From Bacillus pumilus (GTDB lineage: Bacteria > Bacillota > Bacilli > Bacillales > Bacillaceae): 64,000 nucleotides of DNA. The translations under genes were made by a program, and so were the position numbers. The stretch is taken from positions 1,345,001-1,409,000 of the forward strand of contig NZ_CP101833.1 in NCBI RefSeq assembly GCF_024498355.1. Reading direction: 5' to 3'. The notes under the pieces were generated by a model. The model did not search any database, was not told the DNA's origin, and was given only the letters and a program-made list of their open reading frames with translations. This document shows, in pieces, positions 46,138 through 56,688 of this stretch (the stretch's first letter is position 1; each line of letters opens with the position of its first letter).

Positions 46138-46755
46138 TTATTTCTTCTGATTCATATGATGGTTTGATTGATCGTTTTGATTTTTGTCTAACTGCTTTTG
46201 ATCGTTTTGTTTGAGCTGATCATTCGGATCATTTGTCGGGTCCTTTTCGCTACGATCGATTTCATTTCGCGGCATCTCTGGCATCACACGTCCGACAATG
46301 GCAGCTAGTTCATCCATAATACCACTTACAGGACGGCCTGCTTGAATTTCTTTGCCCATTTCTTTTAAACGGCTGACTGTATCTGGGTCAGCGACCACAA
46401 CAGCATTCGCACCCTCTGGGTCATTTTTCAGCGCTTTTGCGACTGAATATTTAATGGTTTCGACTTTGCTTCTATCTAAATCATCTTTTACATCAATGCC
46501 AACAACAGCATAGCGGCCGATAACGATAGCCGTTGCATCATTTACATCTGCTACGTGCTCGGTCACATTGACAAGATGCTGCGCAACATCTGTTGATGGG
46601 CGGGCTTGATCGGTATTTTTCTTGGTTGAGTCTGACACCCGTACTAAATGCTGGCGTCCATCTTGCTTGTCCAAAGCCTCTGGCTTTTCCTGCTGCTGGC
46701 AAGCGCCCAACAGAAAAATGGTATGAATCATGAATAATGTAACAAATAGTCGCAT
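46138..46755 (-). CDS. ylaJ: YhcN/YlaJ-family sporulation lipoprotein
   Basis: A 205-residue lipoprotein with a signal peptide ending in the lipobox LLGAC. The central YhcN/YlaJ domain (about 55-150, VADVNDATAIVIGRYAVVGIDV) is typical of spore inner-membrane lipoproteins, and the last 40 residues are an Asn/Asp/Gln-rich, low-complexity tail. ATG 46755 has AAGGAGGG upstream. Sporulation-specific expression is inferred from the family. Confidence 0.88.
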   Translation of the reverse strand: MRLFVTLFMIHTIFLLGACQQQEKPEALDKQDGRQHLVRVSDSTKKNTDQARPSTDVAQHLVNVTEHVADVNDATAIVIGRYAVVGIDVKDDLDRSKVETIKYSVAKALKNDPEGANAVVVADPDTVSRLKEMGKEIQAGRPVSGIMDELAAIVGRVMPEMPRNEIDRSEKDPTNDPNDQLKQNDQKQLDKNQNDQSNHHMNQKK

Positions 46756-46895
46756 GTGTATTCCCTCCTTCACAAACTGCATGATTTATTTTATTGTTGA
46801 ATTAACCTTCTAACTTTATTCATGAAAACATATATTTTAACAATCGTTTTGGGAAAGACAAGGATGAATGAAACCCCGATCAGGAGGCGAAGGAC

Positions 46896-48218
46896 CTGAG
46901 TAAAATTTATGTATTAGACACGAATGTGTTATTACAGGATCCGAATTCAATCTTTTCATTTGAAGACAACGAGGTCGTCATTCCGGCCGTTGTGTTAGAA
47001 GAAGTAGACTCTAAAAAGAGATATATGGACGAGGTTGGGCAAAATGCTCGGCGCGTTTCACGTTTAATCGACGGTTTGAGATCGAAAGGGAAACTGCATG
47101 AAAAAATTACGCTAGAGTCAAAAGGGACGCTGCGCATTGAACTGAATCACCGCTCTTTCCATGAGCTTCAAGAAATTTTCATTGAAAAAACGAACGATAA
47201 TCGGATTTTGGCTGTCGCGAAGAATTTGAGCTTAGAGGAAGAAACAAAGCCTCATGGGCGGCCTGTCATTTTAGTCAGCAAGGATGTCTTAGTGCGAGTG
47301 AAGGCAGATGCTATTGGGCTGCAAGCAGAGGATTTCTTAAGTGATCGTGTGCTGCAAAATGAAGACATTGATAATGGCTACCACGAGCTCTATATTCCGA
47401 CTGAGCAGTTGAATGCATTTTATAAGCAAAATCAGCTACACGTAAAAGACGTCACCAATGCCTCGTTAAACCCTCATCAATTCGTCATTATGAAGGGAAA
47501 TGAAGGGGGGTCTGCTATAGGAATGCTTGATCAAAAAGGAGAGCTCGTCAAGCGTCTTATTTATGATCAAGAACATATTTGGGGAATCCGCCCGAAAAAT
47601 GTCCAGCAGACAATGGCGCTAGAGCTACTTTTACGGCGTGATATCCCGCTCGTGACGCTCATCGGAAAAGCGGGGACAGGCAAAACATTGCTTGCACTTG
47701 CTGCTGGATTGATGCAAACAGAGGATTTCGGCATGTTTAAAAAGCTCATCGTGGCCCGCTCAATTGTGCCTGTTGGTAAGGATTTAGGCTACTTGCCAGG
47801 CGAGAAGGAAGAAAAGCTCAGGCCGTGGATGCAGCCGATCTATGACAATTTAGAATTTTTATTTAATACAAAAAAACCTGGAGAACTTGATGCGATCTTA
47901 GCGGGTATTGGTTCGATTCAAGTGGAAGCTTTAACGTATATCCGTGGAAGAAGTATACCTGATCAATTTATCATCATTGATGAGGCGCAAAATTTAACAA
48001 AACACGAAGTGAAAACATTATTAACGCGAGTTGGAGAGGGAAGTAAAATTGTGCTGATGGGGGATCCAGAGCAGATTGATCATCCTTATTTAGATAGCTT
48101 AAATAATGGGCTTACGTATGTCATTGAGCGTTTCAAAGGGCAACAAATATCTGGACATGTCAAGCTTGTCAAAGGAGAAAGATCTGGACTTGCACAGCTT
48201 GCAGCTGATTTATTATAG
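46896..48218 (+). CDS. ylaK: PhoH-family PIN-domain ATPase YlaK, apparently starting with CTG
   Basis: A PhoH2-type protein: N-terminal PIN ribonuclease domain (KIYVLDTNVLLQDP, acidic Asp9; EEVDSKKRY) and C-terminal PhoH ATPase with Walker A GKAGTGKTLL near residue 250 and Walker B FIIIDEAQN. Members act as RNA helicase/nuclease or toxin-like factors. The conserved N terminus is preceded in frame by no ATG, GTG or TTG: an in-frame TGA lies at 46869. CTG 46896 stands eight bases after AGGAGG and gives 440 residues, the expected length. Starting at GTG 46926 would delete the PIN catalytic Asp. Confidence 0.88.
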   Translation: MSKIYVLDTNVLLQDPNSIFSFEDNEVVIPAVVLEEVDSKKRYMDEVGQNARRVSRLIDGLRSKGKLHEKITLESKGTLRIELNHRSFHELQEIFIEKTNDNRILAVAKNLSLEEETKPHGRPVILVSKDVLVRVKADAIGLQAEDFLSDRVLQNEDIDNGYHELYIPTEQLNAFYKQNQLHVKDVTNASLNPHQFVIMKGNEGGSAIGMLDQKGELVKRLIYDQEHIWGIRPKNVQQTMALELLLRRDIPLVTLIGKAGTGKTLLALAAGLMQTEDFGMFKKLIVARSIVPVGKDLGYLPGEKEEKLRPWMQPIYDNLEFLFNTKKPGELDAILAGIGSIQVEALTYIRGRSIPDQFIIIDEAQNLTKHEVKTLLTRVGEGSKIVLMGDPEQIDHPYLDSLNNGLTYVIERFKGQQISGHVKLVKGERSGLAQLAADLL

Positions 48219-48233
48219 TCCAGATCCTCTATC

Positions 48234-48716
48234 TTATGTAATGATTAGCTCTTTTACACCTTTAATCGGCCGAGTTAAGTTGGACTGATCCTCGAAATAA
48301 ACGTGGATTGGTCCTTCTTCTGTAATAGGCTTTCCATTTTGGCTGAAATGAGCAATGCTTTCCATTGCCTTAGAAAGCGGCACAGCAATTGTTTCCGTTT
48401 CTGTGACAAATTCACACGTTGCCGCCGCATCAAGCGGTTCTGCATTTTTCAGCATGTCGCCAAGCTTCATACCGAAGCTGCCTGTGACGAGTCTTTCTTT
48501 TTCGTACTTCTTCTCTGTTTTTAAAGTGGGTGGAAGTGTTTGACCTTCTCTTATGACCCGCTCTTGGTCAAGCTCCTGATCAAGCTGATTCTCTTCACTT
48601 GCTGCGCTTTTCTCAAAAAATGAATCCATTAAAAATTTGCGGTCATCAAAAATCCACACACTTGGATCAATGGTGATCTTGTACCGTACGTTCCCCTTAA
48701 TTTGAATAATGCTCAT
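48234..48716 (-). CDS. ylaL: YlaL, unknown protein
   Basis: A 160-residue protein without membrane segments. N-terminal part MSIIQIKGNVRYKITIDP and WIFDDRKFLMDSFF are the recognisable YlaL features, followed by a Glu/Gln-rich stretch and a C-terminal beta-rich part. ATG 48716 is favoured by similarity; TTG 48722 two codons upstream is closer to AAAGGGG. It converges on ylaK. Function unknown. Confidence 0.82.
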   Translation of the reverse strand: MSIIQIKGNVRYKITIDPSVWIFDDRKFLMDSFFEKSAASEENQLDQELDQERVIREGQTLPPTLKTEKKYEKERLVTGSFGMKLGDMLKNAEPLDAAATCEFVTETETIAVPLSKAMESIAHFSQNGKPITEEGPIHVYFEDQSNLTRPIKGVKELIIT

Positions 48717-48836
48717 GTTCAAGACAACCCCTTTCCATCATAAATTATAGAAGTTTTCGCCCGCTTTGTCACTTTCATAAACATGCTTCTTTTTGTACAC
48801 ACTAACCTTACATGAAAGATAGGGAGGATTTTGGGT

Positions 48837-49766
48837 ATGGCGTGTCGTGACAATGAAGAGCTTCAGCGAATTGTAGAAGAAGCAAAAAAAGTCGCCAAAA
48901 ATGGCAAAGTAGCATCCTATATTCCCGCTCTCGGTAAAGCGGATCAGACAGATTTATCTGTGGCTGTTTATCATGTGAGTAATACATGCCACTCGGCGGG
49001 AGATGTAGATAAACGCTTTACCCTTCAAAGTATTTCAAAAGTATTAGCACTTGCGCTCGTGCTTTCAGAAGAAGGGCCAAAAAAAGTATTTCAATTTGTT
49101 GGGCAGGAACCAACAGGCGATCCATTTAATTCGATGATTAAACTTGAAACAGCAAGCCCGAATAAGCCGCTGAATCCAATGATTAATGCAGGAGCGCTCG
49201 CAGTCACAAGTTTAATAAAAGGTGCGACGCCGCAAGATCAGCTCAACCGACTACTTGCTTTTATTAGAGAGCTTGCAAATGACACAAGCATTACATACTG
49301 CAAAGACACAGCTGCTTCCGAATTTGAGACATCGATGATTAACCGCGCCATGTGCTATTACATGAAGCAATATCATATTATTAGAGGGAATGTAGAAGAG
49401 GTCATGGACGTCTATACGAAACAATGTGCCATCATGATGAACAGCTTGGATTTGGCGAAAATCGCTTGTGTTTTTTCATTAGACGGCAGGCATCCAGAGA
49501 CGGGGAAGCAGATCCTTTCAAAAGATGTCGCTAGAATTTGTAAAACCTTTATGGTGACTTGCGGAATGTACAATGCAAGCGGAGAATTTGCCATTAATAT
49601 CGGGATTCCTGCCAAAAGCGGTGTCTCCGGCGGGATTATGGGGGCAGCGCCATATGATTTTGGGATTGGCATCTTCGGGCCTGCGCTGGATGAGAAAGGG
49701 AATAGTATTGCTGGTATTAAGCTGCTTGAGCTCATGAGTGAAAAATATGAAATGAGTATCTTTTAA
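48837..49766 (+). CDS. glsA: Glutaminase (GlsA2/YlaM type)
   Basis: A serine-dependent glutaminase that releases ammonia from glutamine; 309 residues. The catalytic dyad is Ser65 and Lys68 in LQSISKV, and conserved segments include PNKPLNPMINAGAL, CYYMKQY and SGVSGGIMG. ATG 48837 is nine bases after GGAGG and gives the usual N terminus; TTG 48831 is too close to that site. The ylaM position identifies it as the second glutaminase of the group. Confidence 0.93.
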   Translation: MACRDNEELQRIVEEAKKVAKNGKVASYIPALGKADQTDLSVAVYHVSNTCHSAGDVDKRFTLQSISKVLALALVLSEEGPKKVFQFVGQEPTGDPFNSMIKLETASPNKPLNPMINAGALAVTSLIKGATPQDQLNRLLAFIRELANDTSITYCKDTAASEFETSMINRAMCYYMKQYHIIRGNVEEVMDVYTKQCAIMMNSLDLAKIACVFSLDGRHPETGKQILSKDVARICKTFMVTCGMYNASGEFAINIGIPAKSGVSGGIMGAAPYDFGIGIFGPALDEKGNSIAGIKLLELMSEKYEMSIF

Positions 49767-49888
49767 CAACTCATGCCTTCTTTTTATTTTTACAAAGCGA
49801 ACTGTACAAATCTGCTTGCAATTTTGGGCGTTTCGCTTTATGATAAATAGAAGAATTAGGTACTCGCCTGGGGAACGGAGGGATACTT

Positions 49889-50170
49889 TTGGCGTCAGAA
49901 ATTTTAGTCGATCATCGGCAAAAAGCACTGTCTTTATTAAAATTGGATGCAGATAAAATTTTAAAATTGATCCAAGTGCAAATGGACAACTTAACGATGC
50001 CGCAATGTCCTCTTTATGAAGAGGTTTTAGATACTCAAATGTTCGGATTATCGAGAGAAATTGATTTTGCTGTCCGACTTGGATTAGTTGATCAACATGA
50101 AGGCAAGAAACTACTCGATAAACTTGAGAGAGAGCTTTCCGCACTTCATGATGCGTTCACAAAAAAATAA
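49889..50170 (+). CDS. ylaN: YlaN, UPF0358 protein
   Basis: A 93-residue helical protein. In B. subtilis and Staphylococcus YlaN binds Fe(II) and affects Fur activity, and is needed under low iron. It begins [18 protein letters not shown] and contains [20 protein letters not shown] 49889 with GGAGGG seven bases upstream. Monocistronic with a strong terminator; ftsW follows. Confidence 0.92.
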   Translation: MASEILVDHRQKALSLLKLDADKILKLIQVQMDNLTMPQCPLYEEVLDTQMFGLSREIDFAVRLGLVDQHEGKKLLDKLERELSALHDAFTKK

Positions 50171-50176
50171 TGATTG

Positions 50177-50214
50177 AAAACTCAAACTTCCACAACATAA
50201 GTTTGAGTTTTTTT
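50177..50214 (+). terminator. Terminator after ylaN
   Basis: A perfect 13-bp stem (50177-50189 with 50199-50211) followed by T's. Confidence 0.9.
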
Positions 50215-50379
50215 GTCCTCCATTTCTTTTGATTGTTTGAGAAGAAACGGACTTGATTCTTTCATGAATGACGAACAATATAAAAGAGGTAAAACGGGAT
50301 CAAACGGAGAAAATGTAGTAGAATAAGAACAGCTAAGAGGATATCAAGCAGAAGAAACAGACGTTAGGAAGAGGATTAT

Positions 50380-51591
50380 ATGTTAAAGAGAATGCTAAAA
50401 TCGTATGACTACTCATTATTGTTCGCCATTATATTCATTAGCGCATTCGGTTTGGTGATGGTGTATAGCTCAAGTATGATAACATCTGTCATCAGATATG
50501 ATGCCGCGCCAGATAATTTTTTTAAGAAACAGCTTTTATTTATGATTGTTGGGGCGGTCATCTTGATCTTTGCAGCCCTGGTTCCGTATCAGCTGTTTTC
50601 AAATAAAAAATTCCAGATCGGTATGCTGCTGCTTTCTGTTTTTTCACTCATCTATGTGTACTTTGGCGGTCACATTGCAGGGAATGCTAGAAGCTGGATT
50701 AAATTAGGACCTTTTAGTCTTCAGCCAGCAGAATTTGTGAAGATTGTCGTCATCATCTATCTTGCTGCTGTGTATGCAAAAAAGCAGCATTATATTGATC
50801 ATATTTTAAGAGGAGTCACTCCTCCAATCGTGATTGTCTCCATCTTATGCGGCTTCATCATTTTGCAGCCAGACTATGGGACAGCCTTTATCATAGGCAT
50901 GATTGCCCTTGCGATGATTTTATGCTCAGGCTTTAGCGGTAAAACGCTTGCGAAGCTGTTAGCACTATTTAGTGCGGTGATGGTTATCGTGACACCGTTT
51001 ATTATGCTGTTTTGGGATAAAATTTTCACACAAAATCGTCTCGGACGTTTTGAAAGTTTCCAAGATCCATTTAAAGATGCAGGCGCCACTGGGCATCAAT
51101 TGATTAATTCATATTATGCGATTGGATCAGGTGGTTTTTTTGGTCTTGGACTTGGAGAGAGTGTCCAAAAGTATGGGTATCTTCCAGAGCCGCATACAGA
51201 TTTTATCATGGCGATCATCTCGGAAGAGCTTGGCTTTTTCGGTGTATTTTTTGTTCTAGCTCTGCTTGGCTTCATCGTCGTGAAAGGTTTTTATATTGCG
51301 AGAAAGTGTGAGGATCCGTTTGGAAGTTTGCTTGCAATAGGAATTTCCTCGATGATTGCGATCCAAACATGTATCAATTTGGGTGGTGTTTCAGGTCTTA
51401 TTCCAATCACTGGGGTGACACTTCCGTTTATCAGCTACGGGGGATCGTCCATCATTTTATTAAGCGGATGTATGGGAATACTGCTGAATATCAGTATGTT
51501 CACTGAATATAAAGAGCGTTATAAAAAGAAAAAATCAATCAGTAAACCATCGCTTCAAAAAAATGGATTGCAGAAAACTTTGAATCTTTAG
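50380..51591 (+). CDS. ftsW: Septal peptidoglycan polymerase FtsW
   Basis: A SEDS glycosyltransferase working with PBP2B at the septum. The 403-residue protein has about ten membrane helices. SEDS hallmarks include GNARSWIKLGPFSLQPAEFVK (split here as the Asp-lacking GNARSW loop and LQPAE), the LQPDYGTA motif, PEPHTDFIMAIISEELG with the catalytic-loop residues, and PFISYGGSS near the end. The C-terminal tail is basic. GGAAGAGGA is upstream of the ATG. Confidence 0.94.
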   Translation: MLKRMLKSYDYSLLFAIIFISAFGLVMVYSSSMITSVIRYDAAPDNFFKKQLLFMIVGAVILIFAALVPYQLFSNKKFQIGMLLLSVFSLIYVYFGGHIAGNARSWIKLGPFSLQPAEFVKIVVIIYLAAVYAKKQHYIDHILRGVTPPIVIVSILCGFIILQPDYGTAFIIGMIALAMILCSGFSGKTLAKLLALFSAVMVIVTPFIMLFWDKIFTQNRLGRFESFQDPFKDAGATGHQLINSYYAIGSGGFFGLGLGESVQKYGYLPEPHTDFIMAIISEELGFFGVFFVLALLGFIVVKGFYIARKCEDPFGSLLAIGISSMIAIQTCINLGGVSGLIPITGVTLPFISYGGSSIILLSGCMGILLNISMFTEYKERYKKKKSISKPSLQKNGLQKTLNL

Positions 51592-51670
51592 AAAACAAAA
51601 GTGTACAGTTTTCATTTCTTCCTTTATTATAGAGTACATATAAAATTTTAAGGGATATGGAGGAGTGAGA

Positions 51671-54600
51671 ATGTCACAGAGAACAATTCAAAAGGTTCTA
51701 GTTGCAAACAGAGGGGAAATTGCTATCAGAGTCTTCAGGGCCTGTACAGAGCTTAATTTACGTACAGTGGCCATTTACTCCAAAGAAGACTCGGGCTCTT
51801 ATCATCGCTATAAAGCAGATGAAGCATATCTAGTTGGAGAAGGGAAAAAACCGATTGATGCCTACCTTGATATCGAGGGGATCATCGAAATTGCAAAACG
51901 AAATGAAGTGGATGCGATTCATCCAGGGTACGGATTTTTATCCGAAAACATTCATTTTGCAAGACGATGCGAAGAGGAAGGCATTCAATTTATCGGTCCA
52001 ACTTCTCAGCATTTAGATATGTTTGGAGATAAAGTAAAGGCGAGAGATGAAGCGAAAAAAGCTGGAATTCCAGTCATTCCAGGAAGTGACGGGCCAGTTG
52101 ATTCGGTCAAAGAAGTCGAAAAATTCGGTGAAGAATACGGTTACCCGTTTATTATTAAAGCTTCACTTGGCGGCGGCGGCCGAGGTATGCGGATTGTCAG
52201 ATCAAAAGAGGAGCTGAATGAAGGCTATGACCGTGCAAAGTCAGAGGCGAAAGCTGCTTTTGGAAATGACGAAGTATACGTTGAGAAACTGATTGAAAAT
52301 CCGAAACATATTGAAGTGCAGGTGATTGGTGACAATCACGGCAATATCATTCATTTATATGAGCGTGACTGCTCTGTCCAAAGGCGTCACCAAAAGGTCA
52401 TAGAAGTTGCGCCAAGTGTGTCTCTTACAGATCAATTACGTGAAGACATCTGCGAAGCGGCTGTTAAGCTGGCTCGAAATGTGTCGTATATTAACGCTGG
52501 GACTGTAGAATTTCTAGTCGCAAATGGTGAGTTTTATTTTATTGAAGTCAATCCTAGGGTACAGGTGGAACACACGATCACAGAAATGATCACAGGTGTC
52601 GATATCGTACAAACCCAAATTCTTGTCGCAAAGGGTCATGATCTCCATAGCAATGAAGTCGGAATACCAAAGCAAGAAGGCATCTTCACACATGGATTTG
52701 CCATTCAATCAAGGGTCACGACAGAAGATCCTTTGAATAACTTTATGCCGGACACAGGAAAAATTATGGCCTACCGTTCAGGCGGGGGATTTGGTGTACG
52801 CTTAGATGCTGGGAACAGCTTCCAAGGTGCGGTCATTACATCTTATTACGATTCATTATTGGTCAAGCTGTCCACATGGGCGCTCACATTTGATCAGGCT
52901 GCTGCTAAAATGGTCCGTAATTTACAAGAATTCAGGATTCGCGGCATTAAAACGAATATCCCATTTCTTGAAAACGTGGCAAAGCATGAGAAGTTTCTAA
53001 AAGGGGAATACGATACGTCGTTTATCGATTCATCACCAGAGCTATTTAATTTCCCTAAACAAAAAGACCGCGGAACAAAGATGTTGACTTATATTGGTAA
53101 CGTGACCATTAATGGGTTCCCTGGTATCGCTGAGAAAAAGAAGCCTCATTTTGATAGACCAAATGTACCGAAGCTTCCTGTCCATGAAGAGGTTCCGGCT
53201 GGGACAAAACAGTTGTTAGATATGCATGGACCTGAGGGGCTCGCCAATTGGGTAAAAGAACAAAGCGATGTTCTTTTAACAGATACAACCTTTAGAGATG
53301 CGCATCAGTCTTTGCTTGCGACACGCTTCAGAACAAATGACTTGAAGAAAATTGCCCAGCCAACAGCAGGGTTATGGCCAGAGCTATTCAGTATGGAAAT
53401 GTGGGGCGGCGCTACATTTGATGTTGCGTATCGTTTCTTAAAAGAAGATCCTTGGGAAAGACTGAAAGAGCTTCGTCAAGAAGTTCCGAACACGCTGTTC
53501 CAAATGCTTTTAAGATCATCAAACGCTGTCGGCTATACAAACTATGCGGATAATGTGATTAAAGCATTTGTCAAGGAATCGGCTGAGGCGGGCATTGACG
53601 TGTTCCGTATTTTTGATAGCTTAAACTGGGTCAAAGGCATGACGCTTGCCATTGATTCTGTTCGCGAATCAGGCAAAGTGGCTGAGGCAGCCATTTGTTA
53701 TACGGGGGATATTCTTGATCCATCTCGTCCGAAATATGACCTTAAATACTATGTATCTCTTGCGAAGGAACTTGAATTCGCAGGCGCTCATATTTTAGGC
53801 ATTAAAGATATGGCGGGATTATTAAAACCGCAGGCAGCTTACGAGCTTGTATCTGCTTTAAAAGATGAGCTGACCATCCCAATTCATCTTCATACGCATG
53901 ACACGAGTGGAAATGGACTGTTCACCTATGCAAGAGCGATCGATGCAGGTGTTGATATTGTTGATGTTGCCGTCAGCTCTATGGCGGGGCTCACATCGCA
54001 GCCAAGTGCGAGCTCATTATACTATGCTTTAGATGGTCATGAAAGAAAGCCAGAAATGAACGTCAAAGCTTTAGAACGTCTTTCTCAATACTGGGATTCC
54101 GTCAGAAAATACTATCATGAGTTCGAAAGCGGCATGAATTCGCCGCATACAGAAATTTATGAGCATGAAATGCCTGGCGGTCAGTATAGTAACTTACAGC
54201 AGCAGGCCAAAGGTGTAGGTCTTGACGACCGCTGGAATGAAGTAAAGGAAATGTACAGACGTGTGAATGACATGTTTGGTGATATTGTAAAGGTTACACC
54301 ATCCTCTAAAGTGGTCGGAGATATGGCACTTTATATGGTGCAAAATGATCTAACAGAAGAGGATGTCTATGAAAAAGGAGCAACACTGGACTTCCCGGAT
54401 TCTGTTGTTGAATTATTTAAAGGCTACTTAGGTCAGCCGCATGGCGGATTCCCAGAAAAACTGCAAAAGCTGATTTTAAAAGGGGAAGAACCGCTGACTG
54501 TCAGACCAGGTGAGAAGTTAGAGCCAGTGGACTTTGAAGAAATTAAAAAACAATTCAAAGAATCACATGACCTGACGTTGACAGAACAAGATGCGATTGC

Positions 54601-55114
54601 GTATGCCTTATATCCGAAAGTCTTTTCTGAATTTGTCCAAACAGCAGAAAGCTATGGTGACATCTCTGTTCTTGACACACCGACGTTTTTCTATGGGATG
54701 AGACTTGGTGAAGAGATTGAGGTGGAAATTGAAAAAGGAAAAACCCTCATTGTTAAACTCGTGTCAATTGGAGAACCGAATCCAGATGCCACAAGAGTTC
54801 TTTACTTTGAGCTAAATGGTCAGCCGCGTGAAGTAGTGATTAAGGATGAAAGCATCAAATCCTCCGTTCAAGAAAAAATGAAGGCGGATCGCTCAAATCC
54901 AAATCACATTGCCGCATCGATGCCAGGCACCGTAATCAAAGTGCTTGTTGAAAAAGGGCAGAAAATCTCGCAAGGTGAGCATTTGATGATCAATGAAGCC
55001 ATGAAAATGGAAACAACCGTTCAAGCACCATTTTCTGCGGTCGTAGATGAAATTCATGTTACGAATGGAGAACCGATTCAAACCGGTGATCTGCTGATTG
55101 TCTTAAAGCCTGAA
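51671..55114 (+). CDS. pycA: Pyruvate carboxylase PycA
   Basis: A biotin enzyme forming oxaloacetate from pyruvate and bicarbonate. The 1147-1148-residue chain has biotin carboxylase (about 1-455, GGGGRGMR, EVNPRVQVEH), the carboxyltransferase barrel (about 530-800, DTTFRDAHQSL, LHTHDTSG), the allosteric tetramerisation region, and C-terminal BCCP with biotinyl Lys in NEAMKMETT. ATG 51671 is seven bases after GGAGG; GTG 51665 lies inside the ribosome site. The stop codon ends at 55117. No partner gene needed. Confidence 0.97.
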
Positions 55115-55123
55115 TAATAAGGG

Positions 55124-55152
55124 AGACACATCCATCGTGATGTGTCTTTTTT
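55124..55152 (+). terminator. Terminator after pycA
   Basis: A nine-bp stem AGACACATC/GATGTGTCT (55124-55132 with 55139-55147) and a T-run. Confidence 0.88.
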
Positions 55153-55215
55153 GAGCGCATTAAAATGTGCAGCAGCCTGCGAGAGTGATTACACTATAGA
55201 GTGAGGTGAAGAAAG

Positions 55216-56649
55216 TTGGAAATTGTCGTGATTTGGTTTCGCCGAGATATGCGATTGGATGATCATATCGCCTTATCAAAAGCGATTACATATGCAAAAA
55301 AACACGAGTATAAATTATTGGCTCTTTATCATCTAGATCCATTTTTTACTGAAATGGAACTGGATATAAACAACGAACATTTCTTTCAAAACTTGGCGCA
55401 TTTCGTCAAGGAAGCGAGAGAATCTCAAATGTATGTTCACCTTCTCCATGATGATGTCCTGCGCGCCTTTCAGCAGGTCATGGATGTGTATGACATCAAA
55501 GCCGTCTTTTTTAATGAAGATGAAGTGGGTATCGGCCAAAGGCGTGACCAGCAAGTAACCGATTTTTTAGAAAAGAAGGGCATTCATGTATCAAAGTGGC
55601 AAGATACACACCTTCATGGGGCGAGAGACATTTTAAAAGCGGATGGGTCTCATTATCAAGTGTTCACTCCATACTATCAATCATGGCGGAAGCAAGAGAA
55701 GCAGCCTGTGATAAAAGTTGACAAATCATTTTTCAGTAGTGAGCATACGATTTGTGACGAGTCACTTTCGCAAAAAGGGGATAAAAAGCTACGAGGCATC
55801 ATCAAGGGATCCTCAAGGAAATTTGATCAAATTGGTTCAGACAAAGCAATAAACACTCTGCACACCTTTATCCAAAAAAGACTGACGCGTTATCATGAGA
55901 AACGGGATATTCCGTCTGTTTTTGGAACGAGTAAACTATCGCGGTTCTTAAAAACAGGAACCATTTCTATCCGGACGATCTTTCATGCTATCAATGAAGA
56001 AACACTTTATGAAGACGAGGGCCGGGAAACCTTTATCAAAGAGCTGGCGTGGCGTGATTTTTATCATATGATTTTTGCGCACTATCCAGAGATGAAAGAA
56101 AAGGAAATCAATTCTGCATTTCAAGGGATGAAATGGAATGAAGATGAGATGCTTTTTGAAGCTTGGTGTAAAGGTGAAACAGGGTTTCCGCTCGTTGATG
56201 CAGGGATGAGGCAATTAAATGAAGAAGGCTGGATGCATAACCGCTTGCGAATGGTGACTGCTTCATTTTTAACAAAGGATTATTTGATTGATTGGAGAAA
56301 AGGCGAAGCGTATTTCGCAAAAAAACTCGTGGATTATGATGAGGCTTCAAATATCGGGGGATTTCAGTGGGCAGCCTCTGTCGGAACGGATGCTGTTCCT
56401 TACTTTCGTATTTTTAATCCAACGACCCAATCGAAACGGTTTGATCCAACCGGGGAATTTATCAGAAGATATGTACCTGAACTAAAACATGTCGAAGAAA
56501 AATGGATTCATGAACCAAGTAAAATGCCGATTGATGAACAAATGAAATCGGGATGTGTGCTAGGGGATGCATACCCACTGCCAACAGTCGATCATCAAGA
56601 AAGACGCAAAAAAGCCATTTCGCTATTTGAAAAAGCAAAACAACAATAA
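55216..56649 (+). CDS. phr: Deoxyribodipyrimidine photolyase (class I CPD type)
   Basis: A 477-residue cryptochrome/photolyase-family enzyme repairing UV-induced pyrimidine dimers with blue light. The N-terminal alpha/beta antenna domain (VVIWFRRDMRLDDH) is followed by a helical FAD domain with SRFLKTGTIS, ELAWRDFYHMI, WCKGETGFPLVDAGMRQL, WMHNRLRM, and IFNPTTQSKRFDP. FAD-binding and DNA-contact motifs look complete. TTG 55216 with GAGGTG nine bases upstream. B. subtilis 168 has no photolyase at this site, so this is an accessory insertion between pycA and ctaA. (6-4) or DASH types are less likely from the motifs. Confidence 0.9.
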   Translation: MEIVVIWFRRDMRLDDHIALSKAITYAKKHEYKLLALYHLDPFFTEMELDINNEHFFQNLAHFVKEARESQMYVHLLHDDVLRAFQQVMDVYDIKAVFFNEDEVGIGQRRDQQVTDFLEKKGIHVSKWQDTHLHGARDILKADGSHYQVFTPYYQSWRKQEKQPVIKVDKSFFSSEHTICDESLSQKGDKKLRGIIKGSSRKFDQIGSDKAINTLHTFIQKRLTRYHEKRDIPSVFGTSKLSRFLKTGTISIRTIFHAINEETLYEDEGRETFIKELAWRDFYHMIFAHYPEMKEKEINSAFQGMKWNEDEMLFEAWCKGETGFPLVDAGMRQLNEEGWMHNRLRMVTASFLTKDYLIDWRKGEAYFAKKLVDYDEASNIGGFQWAASVGTDAVPYFRIFNPTTQSKRFDPTGEFIRRYVPELKHVEEKWIHEPSKMPIDEQMKSGCVLGDAYPLPTVDHQERRKKAISLFEKAKQQ

Positions 56650-56654
56650 AAGAA

Positions 56655-56682
56655 ATCCCCTTTCCGCATGGAAAGGGGATAC
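56655..56682. terminator. Bidirectional hairpin between phr and ctaA
   Basis: A perfect 11-bp stem ATCCCCTTTCC/GGAAAGGGGAT (56655-56665 with 56670-56680), loop GCAT. T-runs are weak on both sides. Confidence 0.75.
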
Positions 56683-56688
56683 AAACTT

